Shown here: in pieces, positions 48,828 through 58,677 of the stretch
Layout of the letters: each line of letters opens with the position of its first letter
How positions within the stretch are numbered: the stretch's first letter is position 1
Source: Benincasa hispida
Taxonomy: Eukaryota > Streptophyta > Magnoliopsida > Cucurbitales > Cucurbitaceae
NCBI RefSeq assembly: GCF_009727055.1
Contig: NC_052349.1
Span: 31,825,997-31,889,996, forward strand
Direction of reading: 5' to 3'
DNA length: 64,000 nt
The notes under the pieces: generated by a model
The model's database searches: none
Told to the model about the DNA's origin: nothing
The model's input: the letters and a program-made list of their open reading frames with translations, nothing else
Position numbers and translations under genes: made by a program

Positions 48828-49876
48828 GGAAGTGTTTGATAAATGGGTATGACTTATTGGATTGGGTGGGTATTTATTACCCATGTTTGTTAAGCTCATA
48901 AAGAAAACCTATGGGTTATTAAACCCATTTTTACCCACTCAAAACTCCCATTTTTTATCCCCTCAAAACTAACCCTAAAAATCATATATTTTCATTTCTT
49001 TCTCTCTTCCCTCATCTTTGCCGTTTGGATCCAGATTTTTTTTTTCCGTCAAACCTATGGGTTATTAAAACCCATTTTTTACCTACTCAAAACTCCTCTT
49101 TTTTATCCCTCAAAACTAACCTTAAAAATCAATATATTTTCATTTCTTTCTCTCTTCCCTCATCTTTGCCATTTTGATCCAGATCTTTTTTTTTTTTTTT
49201 TTCTTTTTTTTTTTATCGTCAAACTTTTGGATTATATTTTCATTTCTTTTTCTCTTCCCTCATCTTTGCCGTTTGAATCTCCCAAATATACTATCCATAT
49301 TATATAAAAATAAACTGTATGATATGTGAAATTATAAAATTAAGTTAGCAAGATTCAATATATATACATACAATATATCAATTAGTAATTGGGATAATTA
49401 GCTTCAATATATATACATATAATATACAATATACCAATTAATTGAGCAGCAATATGAAATATATTTTGTTGGTATGTTTTACCGATTGAAGAAAATTAGA
49501 ATTATTAAGTTTTTGAAAAGAATATATGAAAAATAATCTATTATGTTCTACAGATCGAGAAAAAAAATTGAGATTGTCCAGTTTATGTCATAAATAATTT
49601 GAGAAAATGCGTGTATATTTGAAAATTAATTAACAATAACAAAGCATAAAACTAAAAAATAAAAGAATGAAATAAAAAACAAATAGAAAAAAATAGAACT
49701 ATTCTCATTCACAAAAAAACTTCATTAGATCCTCCAACACAACTCAACTCTGCACAATAAACGCAAACAATAATTACCAACTCAACTCAACTCTGCAAAC
49801 AAACACAGGCAATTTAACTCTCCAGATAATAATTACCAACTCAACTCTCTACTTTTATCACATACCAAATACACCC
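48828..49876. mobile_element. PIF/Harbinger-like MITE with internal tandem units (1049 bp)
   Basis: It begins GGAAGTGTTTGATAAATGG and ends ATACCAAATACACCC, with TTA on both sides (48825-48827 and 49877-49879). The reverse complement of the end, GGGTGTATTTGGTAT, pairs with the start imperfectly. Inside, a 147-base unit starting AAACCTATGGGTTATTAAA occurs at 48904 and 49051, with a third partial copy at about 49219-49275. No coding region is present. Confidence 0.65.
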
Positions 49877-49889
49877 TTAATGTGTAGAT

Positions 49890-50143
49890 TGTTGGGGTTG
49901 ATGTTCTAAATCTCGTGGGTCCTGTAGCTTAAAATTGTAATGTACAAAAGATTTATTTATTTAAGAAAATAAGTAGTATTTTATTTGACATTTAGTAGCA
50001 TGAACCCACAAAACCAATAAACTAAGATCCAAGGTTGTCTTTTATAACTTAAACATGTATGTGGAGACATATAAACACGTATGTGGAGACATATAGTTGT
50101 ATCATGTATAAGTGATAACCTAAATGGTCTGTGGAAAAGGGAA
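49890..50143 (+). mobile_element. 5' LTR fragment of copia element 4
   Basis: It begins TGTTGGGGTTGATGTTC and matches the first 250 bases of the 3' LTR at 58678. It stops after AACCTAAATGGTCTGTGG, and gag sequence follows at once. Most of the LTR, the primer-binding site, the leader and two thirds of gag are therefore deleted. GTATGTGGAGACATATA is duplicated inside it at 50055-50095. Confidence 0.85.
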
Positions 50144-50437
50144 AGCTAACCTACCAGCTACTGCCCAAAAGAGCAGAAAGCCAAAGTTGCAATAGGAATC
50201 TGTTTCTATTGCAACTATAAAGGACATTGGAAAAGAAAATGTCCCAAATACTTGGCAAAAAAGAATAATGCCAAGCAAGGTAAATATGATTTACTTATTT
50301 TGGAAACCTGTTTAGTGGAGAATGATGATTCAGCCTAGATAATTGATTCGAACGCCACTAACACGTTTGTTCTTCATTCCAAGGAATTAGTTCCTGTCGA
50401 CAACTAGAAGCTAGGGAAATGACGATGTGCGTTGGAA
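50144..50437 (+). pseudogene. Copia gag zinc knuckle and protease start
   Basis: The frame ICFYCNYKGHWKRKCPKYLA at about 50198-50257 is an intact CCHC knuckle (C-x2-C-x4-H-x4-C). Downstream, ENDDSA is followed by a TAG where the family has tryptophan, then IIDSNATNTFV: the catalytic D-S-G-A of the aspartic protease reads D-S-N-A. The segment ends at the border of the small solo LTR. Confidence 0.82.
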
Positions 50438-50442
50438 CTGGG

Positions 50443-50828
50443 TATTGGGGATAATGCCTTAAACTCTTGTGTACTGTAAACATTGTTTTGTACGTATGCT
50501 TGTGATGTATAATAGGGTGTTGGTGAACGATTGGCTTGACATTCTAGCCAAAGCGAGAGGAGACAATCGGGTCTTGGTGAACGATTGGCTTGACGTTCTA
50601 GCCAAAGCGAGAGGAGTTTGTTCCCTTGGAGAGAGCGGGATTTTGCTGAAGAAAAGTTCTTCAACTGGTAAGTTACCTTGTTCTCTTGTTTGTCTGTTCT
50701 AAGCATGCTGATAATTTTATAGTATGATGCATATCTGTATGTTTGAATGTAAATGTGGTAATTTTGTCACAATGTCTTTGGAAAGATCTGCTTCTGCTCA
50801 GAGGTACTCTTGAATAAGAGTTCCTTCA
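50443..50828 (+). mobile_element. Small solo LTR (386 bp) of a second copia-type family
   Basis: It begins TATTGGGGATAATGCC, ends AGTTCCTTCA and is flanked by CTGGG (50438-50442) and CTGGA (50829-50833), a five-base duplication with one change. Removing it restores the protease-region words for a V-G-T-G-H-V-V-S motif. Inside, a 48-base unit beginning TTGGTGAACGATTGGCTTGA occurs twice in tandem (50519-50616). It has little likeness to the 1.9-kb LTRs. Confidence 0.75.
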
Positions 50829-50833
50829 CTGGA

Positions 50834-52749
50834 CACGTCGTCTCATCTGTGGCAGTAGGAGATCTCCAACTGACTTTACAGAATAAATATATTTTACTAG
50901 AAAATATATATGTAGTTCCTAGTTTGAAGAGGAATTTAATTTCTGTAAAGTGTTTGTTAGAACAATTATATTTTATTCATTTCTCCATAAATAAAGTATT
51001 TACTTCAAAGAATGGTGTTAATATTTGTTCTGCAAAGTTGGAAAAAAAATCTTTATATGCTAAGATCGTTAGCAACTAAAGCCTTATATAACACTGAAAT
51101 TTTTAAAACTGCGGTAACTAAAATACTTAGAATTTCTCCTAAAGAAAATGCCCAACTTTGGCACCTGAGATTAGGGTACATCAATCTCAATAGGATTGAG
51201 AGGTTGGATAAGAATGGACTTCTAAGCGAGTTAGAAGAAAATTCTTTACTGATATGTGAGTCATGCCTTGAAAGGCAAAATGACTAAAAGATCTTTTATT
51301 GGAAAAGGTCACAGGGTCAAAGAACCCTTAGAGCTAGTACATTTAGACCTTTATGGTCCGATGAACGTAAAAGCAAAGGGAGGATTTGAATATTTCATCA
51401 CCTTTACTGATGATTGTTCAAGATATGAGTATATTTATTTAATGCAACAAAAGTCTGAAGCTTTTGAAAAGTTCAAAGAGTTTAAGGCTGAAGTTGAAAA
51501 TGCATTAAATAAAATGATTAAGACATTTCAATCTGATTGAAGTGGAGATTTTTTGGATCTTACATTCTAGAACTATTTGATAGAACATGGAATTGTATCT
51601 TAACTCTCAGCACCTGGTATACCTCAACAGAATGGTGTATCAGAAAGGAGAAATCAAACCTGATTGGACATGGTTCGATTTATGATGAGTTATGCATCCC
51701 TATCGGACTTCTTTTGGGGTGTTACCAGAACACCTTTGGTATTATGGAATGATTGTAAAGGTAGTTTACGCCATTTCAGGATCTGGGGTTGCCCAATACA
51801 TATGCTCAAGGCAAATCTTAAGAAACTGGAACCTTGTTCAAAATTGTGTTTATTTGTAGGCTACCCTAAAGAAACGAAAGGTGGTTACTTTTATGATCCT
51901 AAAGAAAATAGTGTTTGTGTCGACAAACGCTACGTATCTAGAAGAGGATCACATGCGGGAGCATAAACACCGCAGTAAGATCGTATTGAATGAAATTTCT
52001 AAAGAAACTACTGAACCTTCAACAAAAGTTGTTGAAGAATCAAACACCTCAACAAGAGTTGTTGAAGTTGGTTCATCTAGCAGATAATGTCCACCTGAGG
52101 GGCCTCAACCTAGTGGGAGGATTGCAAACCCGCTTGTCTGTTTTATGGGTTTAACAGAAATCCTAGCTATGGTAGCTAACGGAGATAATAAGGATCCATT
52201 GTCTTACAAAAAGGCAAAAGTGAATGTTGACAAAGATGAGTGGATCAAAGCTATGGGTCTCGAAATTGAGTCGATGTACTTCAATTTGATTTGGGATCTT
52301 GTAGATCAATCTGATGGGGTTAAACCTATAGGTTGCAAATGGATTTACAAGAGAAAATGGGATGCTGATGGGAAGGTGCAAACTTTCAAAGCTAGACTGG
52401 TGGCAAAAGGTTATACCCAAGTTGAGGGAGTCAACTATGAGTAGACTTTCTCACCTGTTGCATGTTAAAGTCTATCCGGATCCTCCTGTCCCTTGCCTCA
52501 TATTATGACTATGAGATCTGGCAAATGGACGTCAAGACTACCTTTTTGAATGACAATCTTAAGAAGACCATTTATATGCAGCAATATGCGGGATTCATAA
52601 CCCAAAGTCAAGAGCAAAAGGTTTGTAAGCTTAATCGGTCCATCTATGGATTAAAGCAAGCTTATTGAGCTTGGAATATAAGATTTGATACTGCGATAAA
52701 ATCTTATAGTTTTGATCAGAATGTTGATGAGCCTTGTGTATACAAGAGG
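50834..52749 (+). pseudogene. Copia element 4 pol, part 1: pre-integrase, integrase, reverse transcriptase start
   Basis: Blocks in order: ENIYVVPSLKRNLISVKCLL; HLRLGYINLNRIERL with CESCLE; the integrase start FTDDCSRYEYIYLMQQKSEA; the region FWGVTR...IWGCP; CLFVGYPKETKGGYF; then the reverse-transcriptase fingers PIGCKWIYKRKWDADGKVQT, ARLVAKGYTQVEGVNY, WQMDVKTTFLND and CKLNRSIYGLKQA. Frameshifts and stops occur near 51290, 51540, 51700, 52087, 52442 and 52666. It ends at an LTR insertion after PCVYKR. Confidence 0.87.
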
Positions 52750-55700
52750 TGCAAGAACCATATTGAATGGACTTTTGAGTGGAAGCGGATCTTCCAAATC
52801 CCAATTTTTTAGAATTGAAAAATTTTATAGAGAAGAAGAAAAAATTGTGAATTTAAATTTAAACAAACATATAGCATGCTAAAAATAAATTAAGGTTATA
52901 GTAAACCTCATCTTTGAAGACAATCTTCACGAATTCATCCTCTGTGAAATTTACAAACCGAAAATAAAATTGGCCAATTGGGCACCACCACAAGGAGATC
53001 TTGTTATTCTTTGAGATGAGAACCCAAGAGGAGTGTGTTCTAGCTATTTTGGATTTTTGAGGGAAAAGGGGATAGAGAGGAAGAGATGAAGATGAGACTG
53101 TTACTTTTCTCTGAGATCACTTACAAAAACTTAACTTTATGTGTTTTTGCGGGAAGAAGAAGTGACCAACCAATTTTCCCACTTCCACGATTAAGAGAGA
53201 AAAAAGGGGAGGGAGTTACACCCTTCCTTAATTAATTTTAAATAATTAAATATTAAAAAATATATTTAATTAAATAAATAATTAAATATATATTAATATG
53301 GTAATTACCTTAATATATAATACATGTTAAACTATATGTTCTATCAAATATAATATATAACCTATAGTTTTAATATTATATCATATACAATATAACTTAT
53401 AGTTTCTTTTCTCCCACTAATGACATTTAATATAAATCACATTTATATTAAATTTAATAATATGAATCTAATTCACATAATTAATATTTGAATCATATTC
53501 AAATATTTATTTCCTCTAAAATAAACTTTATATTAAATGTATTAAATACATTATAACAATTATATCATATATAATTAATTTAACTTAATTATATCATATA
53601 TAATTAATTCCCTAAATTAATTTGAACAATTCAAATTAATCCAAAAATTGATTCACATTAAATCCAATTGAGCTACTGAACGGACCCTATGGACCTGTAG
53701 CTTGAAGCTCTAACGGTACATGAATAATTAATTAAACTCTTTAATTAAATTATTCACCATCCATTAAATATCGGACAATAATTAATTGCACTCTTCATAC
53801 TACAGATATATTTCTACGTCCATTGGATATAACCAATCAACAATACGATGACTCACTACTACAGAAATTGGATTACTTGACGTTTTTCCAATGTCAAGTA
53901 AAAGTATACTTGACACTTATAAAAGCGTCGAGTATTTGAGTGTCAAATATAGTGTGATAACTTGACTCCGAAAAAACGTCAAGACAAATGTTTCTTGATA
54001 CAATATTCGTGTCAAGAAAGATAATACACTTGACATTGGTGGTATGTCAAGTTTATCGATTCTTGACATTGATTACATATCATATATGATAACTCTCTGA
54101 CGTTTTTTATGTGTCAAGTATATGTTTTTTTTTTTTTTTTCCAAATTAAATGCCCCAATCGATATTCTCATTTTCTGCCTTGTATTCCAATAATACAATT
54201 ACATCAACTAAATAAACACTATACATTTAAGATCTATCAACTCAATATATTCACTAAAAATCCATATGTTCAACTATGACCTTTCATATGAACCCTCCTC
54301 ACAAATTACAATAATATTTCTCTTTCACATGTACATGCACAAAATAAAATCTCAACTATTGCTTTTGTGTACAAAACTCAACTTTCAACAAACACAAAAG
54401 TGACAAATTGTTTAATAAGTAACCTCTCAACAAAGTACATTATTTAACCTATGCATTGAGCTTTGAAGTCAGATCGAGAACTAAGGGTCAGGCAAGCCAT
54501 GTTTAAGCAAGTCAACTTGTAAAATAGAATAAAGGGCGATAACATCAAATTTCAAAATATATGAATAAGTGTTAAGATAAAACGACAAAAAAGTCATGCA
54601 CAAGGAAAATGAACATATAAACTATTCAACATAAACTTAGCAAGTTAATGATTCTCCTAAACTTAATAGGAAACACAACAAACTAGAATTTTACAAAAAA
54701 TATATAAACATAAACCAAAAAACCTATAAACACATACAACTCAATTGGAAAACTGACCAAAAATAAGTTGGGACCTAGCTGAAAAGTATCTGAATACATC
54801 TGAAACGAATCCAAGCTTCAGACAAAAGCTTCATGTGTTGGAAAAAATTATAAAAAGAAATAGATTGAACAAGAAGTTAATGAAACTCATGAACTAAAAT
54901 AAACTCTAATAGAAATCATAACAACTCATGGAAACATAAACAATAACTAAGTTATGACTATCATAACTGCAGGATAATAAAAACACTCCAACACATATTC
55001 TAATCACCTCACATTACATAATGAAACATCTAAATCAAAGCCACAAAGCACCATCACCCAAAATTATAAGCAATTGGTTATTAATAGAGCATTTAAAACA
55101 CTTGGACGAGCAAATCAACTAATCCCCTCCACAACATTTTTCCTATTCATTTGTCTTTGAGAGAAGGTTGAATAGATTGAACATGATACTTTTCAAGACA
55201 CAATACCTTTTTTTAATCACTCAATTCATTCATAAAATTGAACCCAAAAGACAAATTTCTAGTAGTAGTAAAAGGAAAACCTCTATATCCAAAGTACCTT
55301 GTTGATAGCATTTAGTTGGATCTTTTGTACATTTCCTACACCTAGAAAATAGTAGTATAGTCAATTCAAATCGATGAGGATCTATGCATTGGAGCACTAT
55401 AGAAATGAAACGAATATACTTCTTCAAACTTACGGTTGCGTGGGATTAAATTTATGGAGAAGCACACCACGTTGTGCTAATCCTTTTTCAGGAACTCAAA
55501 TGTATGGCCTTCCTTTTCGGATCATGCATGTACATAACTTTTGAAGTGTGAATGCTCTCCCTGCTGAGACAAACACAACAAACCAAAACAAATCACTAAA
55601 GGCATTTCCCTAAACACTAATCATCCTATCCAAGTATCCATAAACAACTATTCAAGTGTAAAGAGGTACAATGATGGGATGCGTGGGTATGTCGTCGTTC

Positions 55701-55981
55701 ATGAATCATCGCTTCCTAGGGTCAGCTAAAAAGTTCATAGCTCTAAAATGAGAAAAGGAAAACAAATAAAATCCCCATTTTTCTTTAGAGAAAAAGACAA
55801 ATATATGCAAACCCAACACTACGAGAACTGAAGAACTACATTACATCCTCTTTTTAAGAAAACAATTCAACAATTACGAAATGGAAAATCAAACTATCGA
55901 CTTAAAGGTGATAGTAGGTGTCTCATCCACATGACTATACTCGAATGGACACATTACCATCTCTTGACACTATTAATTAAT

Positions 55982-56180
55982 AAACGTTGTGGCTGATATT
56001 CCTCCACACACTCCATGATACCTTAAAGGATAAATCTCAGCGTTCACAAGCCATGGCACAAGTCCCATTCCTGGAGAGAAGAAGATAATGTAGAGAGCAA
56101 GACCAATGAATGCAAGCCACCCAAATTTTCTAGGACATCTTCTTGTGTACCAGTGTCCATCTCGATTTGAGACCAAAAAC
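55982..56180 (-). pseudogene. Captured exon of an inositol/sugar transporter gene inside the CACTA
   Basis: The minus-strand frame reads [20 protein letters not shown], then [20 protein letters not shown]. This is the conserved late part of plant myo-inositol transporters (INT family, major facilitator superfamily), covering a membrane helix and the E-x-x-P-L-R-x-R/H-G loop. At the 5' side the sequence TTGTCAG precedes the coding part, so an intron-exon border seems to be included, which points to capture from DNA and not from mRNA. Homology ends at about 55982 with stops following. The fragment is too short to act as a transporter. More of the gene may lie in the gap to the right. Confidence 0.85.
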
Positions 56181-56219
56181 CTGACAACAAAACAAAGTTT
56201 AGACAAAAAAAAAAAAAAA

Positions 56220-56789
56220 NNNNNNNNNNNNNNNNNNNNNNNNNNNNNNNNNNNNNNNNNNNNNNNNNNNNNNNNNNNNNNNNNNNNNNNNNNNNNNNNN
56301 NNNNNNNNNNNNNNNNNNNNNNNNNNNNNNNNNNNNNNNNNNNNNNNNNNNNNNNNNNNNNNNNNNNNNNNNNNNNNNNNNNNNNNNNNNNNNNNNNNNN
56401 NNNNNNNNNNNNNNNNNNNNNNNNNNNNNNNNNNNNNNNNNNNNNNNNNNNNNNNNNNNNNNNNNNNNNNNNNNNNNNNNNNNNNNNNNNNNNNNNNNNN
56501 NNNNNNNNNNNNNNNNNNNNNNNNNNNNNNNNNNNNNNNNNNNNNNNNNNNNNNNNNNNNNNNNNNNNNNNNNNNNNNNNNNNNNNNNNNNNNNNNNNNN
56601 NNNNNNNNNNNNNNNNNNNNNNNNNNNNNNNNNNNNNNNNNNNNNNNNNNNNNNNNNNNNNNNNNNNNNNNNNNNNNNNNNNNNNNNNNNNNNNNNNNNN
56701 NNNNNNNNNNNNNNNNNNNNNNNNNNNNNNNNNNNNNNNNNNNNNNNNNNNNNNNNNNNNNNNNNNNNNNNNNNNNNNNNNNNNNNNNN
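56220..56789. other. Assembly gap (570 N)
   Basis: The sequence is unknown here. It starts directly after a run of 13 A, which may explain the assembly break. It lies in the interior of the CACTA next to the captured exon. Confidence 0.99.
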
Positions 56790-57981
56790 ATATTTTATTT
56801 GATAATTTTGGCAGGAGGGAAACAAAAAGTAAAGATTAAAAAAATATTATTTTTTATATTTTACTTGACATGAAAAATATGTCAAGTAAAAGCTTCTTAT
56901 ACTTGACACAAAAAACGTGTCAAGCAAGACCTTATATTACTAGACACGAAAAACGTGTGAAGTAATGGTTCGCGTGAAAATATCCGAAAAATTCTGTCAA
57001 TATCCGCTTTTCTAACCCTTTTACTTGACATTTTCTTTTCTAAAAGGTCATTACTTGATTTTTTTTTCCAAAGAAACATCAAGTAATTAAAAACTACAAG
57101 TGTCAAGTAATGTAGATTTTGTAGTAGTGACCCTTCACAAATTACTCGTAAGTACAACTGAGCCAAAATTATCGTTTTGCCCCTGTATTTACATCTAACC
57201 CTTTAAGTACCACTCATCCCTCTAATGAACAATAAATCATAGTCCAACTATGATCAAATCCCTCTTGGGCCAATAGAGGGTGTGGTGCCACATTCTTCAA
57301 GCCCTAGAATCAGCCCTTAATAGAGTAATTTATCTACTTGCCCCGACATTGGAGAATGAGTGAATTCCTTCTTGTGTAGCTGTGTTCTCAACTCCCCAAT
57401 CAGACGAATCCTCAAAATGGTAGGCTTGTTGAGTCAGCAGTTTGGCCACTCTCACCCATACAAATCAAAGGACTGGCCTCATAGGCAGGAGTTCATAACT
57501 TACTCAAGATTCAGGTCATGTTACCTATGGTCATCCTAATGAAATGTAAATCTCTATGATGAACAGTGTTATATAATGAGACTAAACATTTCGTGGTCCA
57601 GTTTTATGCAAACTTTTTTGTATAGAATATTCCAGCTCATATGTCTCCATATGAACGATCAGGATCAAATCATTTGTAGTACTTTACAACAATTGTAACA
57701 CCTACAAAGTGGGTCATACTCGTAATATCACCAGGATAAGGTATCCAACCTTATCCATTTACTACAGATAATTTAGGTCACCACTTAAACATGATCCGCC
57801 TGTATGCCTTTACATACATGTTTAAGCTACATTCTACAAGATAACTTTTAGTTTATTAGTTTTTGGTTAATGCAACTAATTTTGAAAAAAACATCAAATA
57901 TTTTATTACATAAATAAAATGTTTGTACATTACAATTACAAACTATAGGACCCTATGAGATTTAGGGAATCAACCCCAACA

Positions 57982-58294
57982 AGAGAATCATCAACAGTTC
58001 AGTAGCTTTTCTAGTGTTGTATGTAGACGATATTCTACTCATTGGGAATGATGTAGGTCTACTGACTGAAGCTAAGAACTGGCTAGAGATCCAATTCCAA
58101 ATGAAAGATTTGGGAAAGACTCAGATTGTTCTGGGAATACAGATCTTTAGAGATCGGAAGAATAAAATGCTAGCTCTGTCTCAAGCATTGTACATTGATA
58201 AAATGCTTTTCAAGTATTCAATGCAGAACTCCAAGAGAGGTTTCCTACCTTTCAGGCATGGAGTTATATTGTCTAAGGAACAGTGTCCTAAGAC
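57982..58294 (+). pseudogene. Copia element 4 pol, part 2: reverse transcriptase catalytic end
   Basis: The frame reads LYVDDILLIGNDVGLLTEAK, with the catalytic Y-V-D-D box at 58018-58029, then FQMKDLGKTQIVLGIQIFRD and KRGFLPFRHGVILSKEQCPK. It stops at the adapter sequence. Together with part 1 it covers most of the reverse transcriptase. About 150 residues that normally link this to the RNase H end are missing. Confidence 0.88.
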
Positions 58295-58332
58295 CTGTCT
58301 CTTATACACATCTAGATGTGTATAAGAGACAG
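58295..58332. other. Nextera mate-pair junction adapter left in the assembly
   Basis: CTGTCTCTTATACACATCT (58295-58313) is followed without a gap by AGATGTGTATAAGAGACAG (58314-58332). These are the two orientations of the 19-base Tn5 mosaic end, and their direct joining is the circularisation junction of Nextera mate-pair libraries. The bases are synthetic, not from the plant. The flanks are therefore pieces of a copia element joined in the library, not neighbours in the genome. Confidence 0.97.
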
Positions 58333-58560
58333 TAGTGGCGCTGTGGCTAATTCTCGAGAGCCTAGGAGTCACAAGCGCGAAATGCACATAGAGCGGAAGT
58401 ATCATTTCATCTGAGAGATTGTGCATCGAGGAGACGTGATCGTCACGCAGATAGCTTCGGAGCACAACGTTGTTGATCTATTTACAAAGGCCCTCACGGG
58501 TAAGATGTTTGAGGATCACCTGCAGAATATGGGTCTATGGGACATACCACGTTTAGACTA
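58333..58560 (+). pseudogene. Copia element 4 pol, part 3: RNase H end
   Basis: In the frame starting at 58333 the words SGAVANSREPRSHKR, ERKYH, IVHRGDVIVTQIASEHNVVD, FTKALTGKMFEDHL and MGLWDIPRLD follow one another, ending in TAG at 58558-58560. This is the end of copia RNase H. A frame break lies around HIERKYH (58395-58410). The usual polyprotein end precedes the 3' LTR by about 100 bases. Confidence 0.85.
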
Positions 58561-58662
58561 GGACAAGCCAGAGATTAGTACTAGGCATTTTATGCCCTAG
58601 TTTATTGTTTGTGTATTTTGTATATTAATTTGGCTTATATATTGTACATCCCACTAGCTTTA

Positions 58663-58677
58663 GGTCAAGTGGGAGAT
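58663..58677 (+). other. Polypurine tract of copia element 4
   Basis: GTCAAGTGGGAGATTA directly precedes the 3' LTR start TATTGGGG. Such a purine-rich stretch primes plus-strand DNA synthesis in LTR elements. Confidence 0.65.

Larger units (their letters stand above)
53854..57129. mobile_element. CACTA (En/Spm-type) non-autonomous transposon, 3276 bp with gap
   Basis: The left end CACTACTACAGAAATTGGA and the right end TAGATTTTGTAGTAGTG are inverted repeats with the CACTA signature. Flanks are ACT (53851-53853) and ACC (57130-57132), matching the usual three-base duplication except for one base. Both ends carry many subterminal copies of CTTGACA and TGTCAAG, often as inverted pairs such as CTTGACACGAAAAACGTGTCAAG-like words with short spacers. 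Such repeats bind the transposase in known CACTA elements. No transposase gene is visible, but 570 bases are unknown. It carries a host gene fragment at 55982-56180. Confidence 0.85.
52750..57981 (-). mobile_element. Solo copia LTR inserted in reverse transcriptase, itself carrying a CACTA
   Basis: Without the CACTA the LTR is about 1.95 kb. On the minus strand it begins TGTTGGGGTTGATTCCC at 57981 and ends near CAATATGGTTCTTGCA at 52750. The left flank is AGAGG and the right flank AGAGA, a five-base duplication with one change. Joining the flanks restores the reverse-transcriptase words around C-V-Y-K-R and I-I-N-S-S. The long LTR matches 5529-7565 and 17063-18893. Confidence 0.83.

Noticed and set aside
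50404..50706. Minus-strand frame of 100 residues with repeated LSLWLE segments
   Set aside because: It is the reverse of the 48-base tandem repeat in the small solo LTR, which keeps the frame open by chance.
56106..56873. Frames of 208 and 255 residues across the gap
   Set aside because: Most of their length is unknown bases.
58295..58332. A real Tn5 or other bacterial transposon end
   Set aside because: The hyperactive mosaic-end sequence in back-to-back form without any transposon body is the library adapter.
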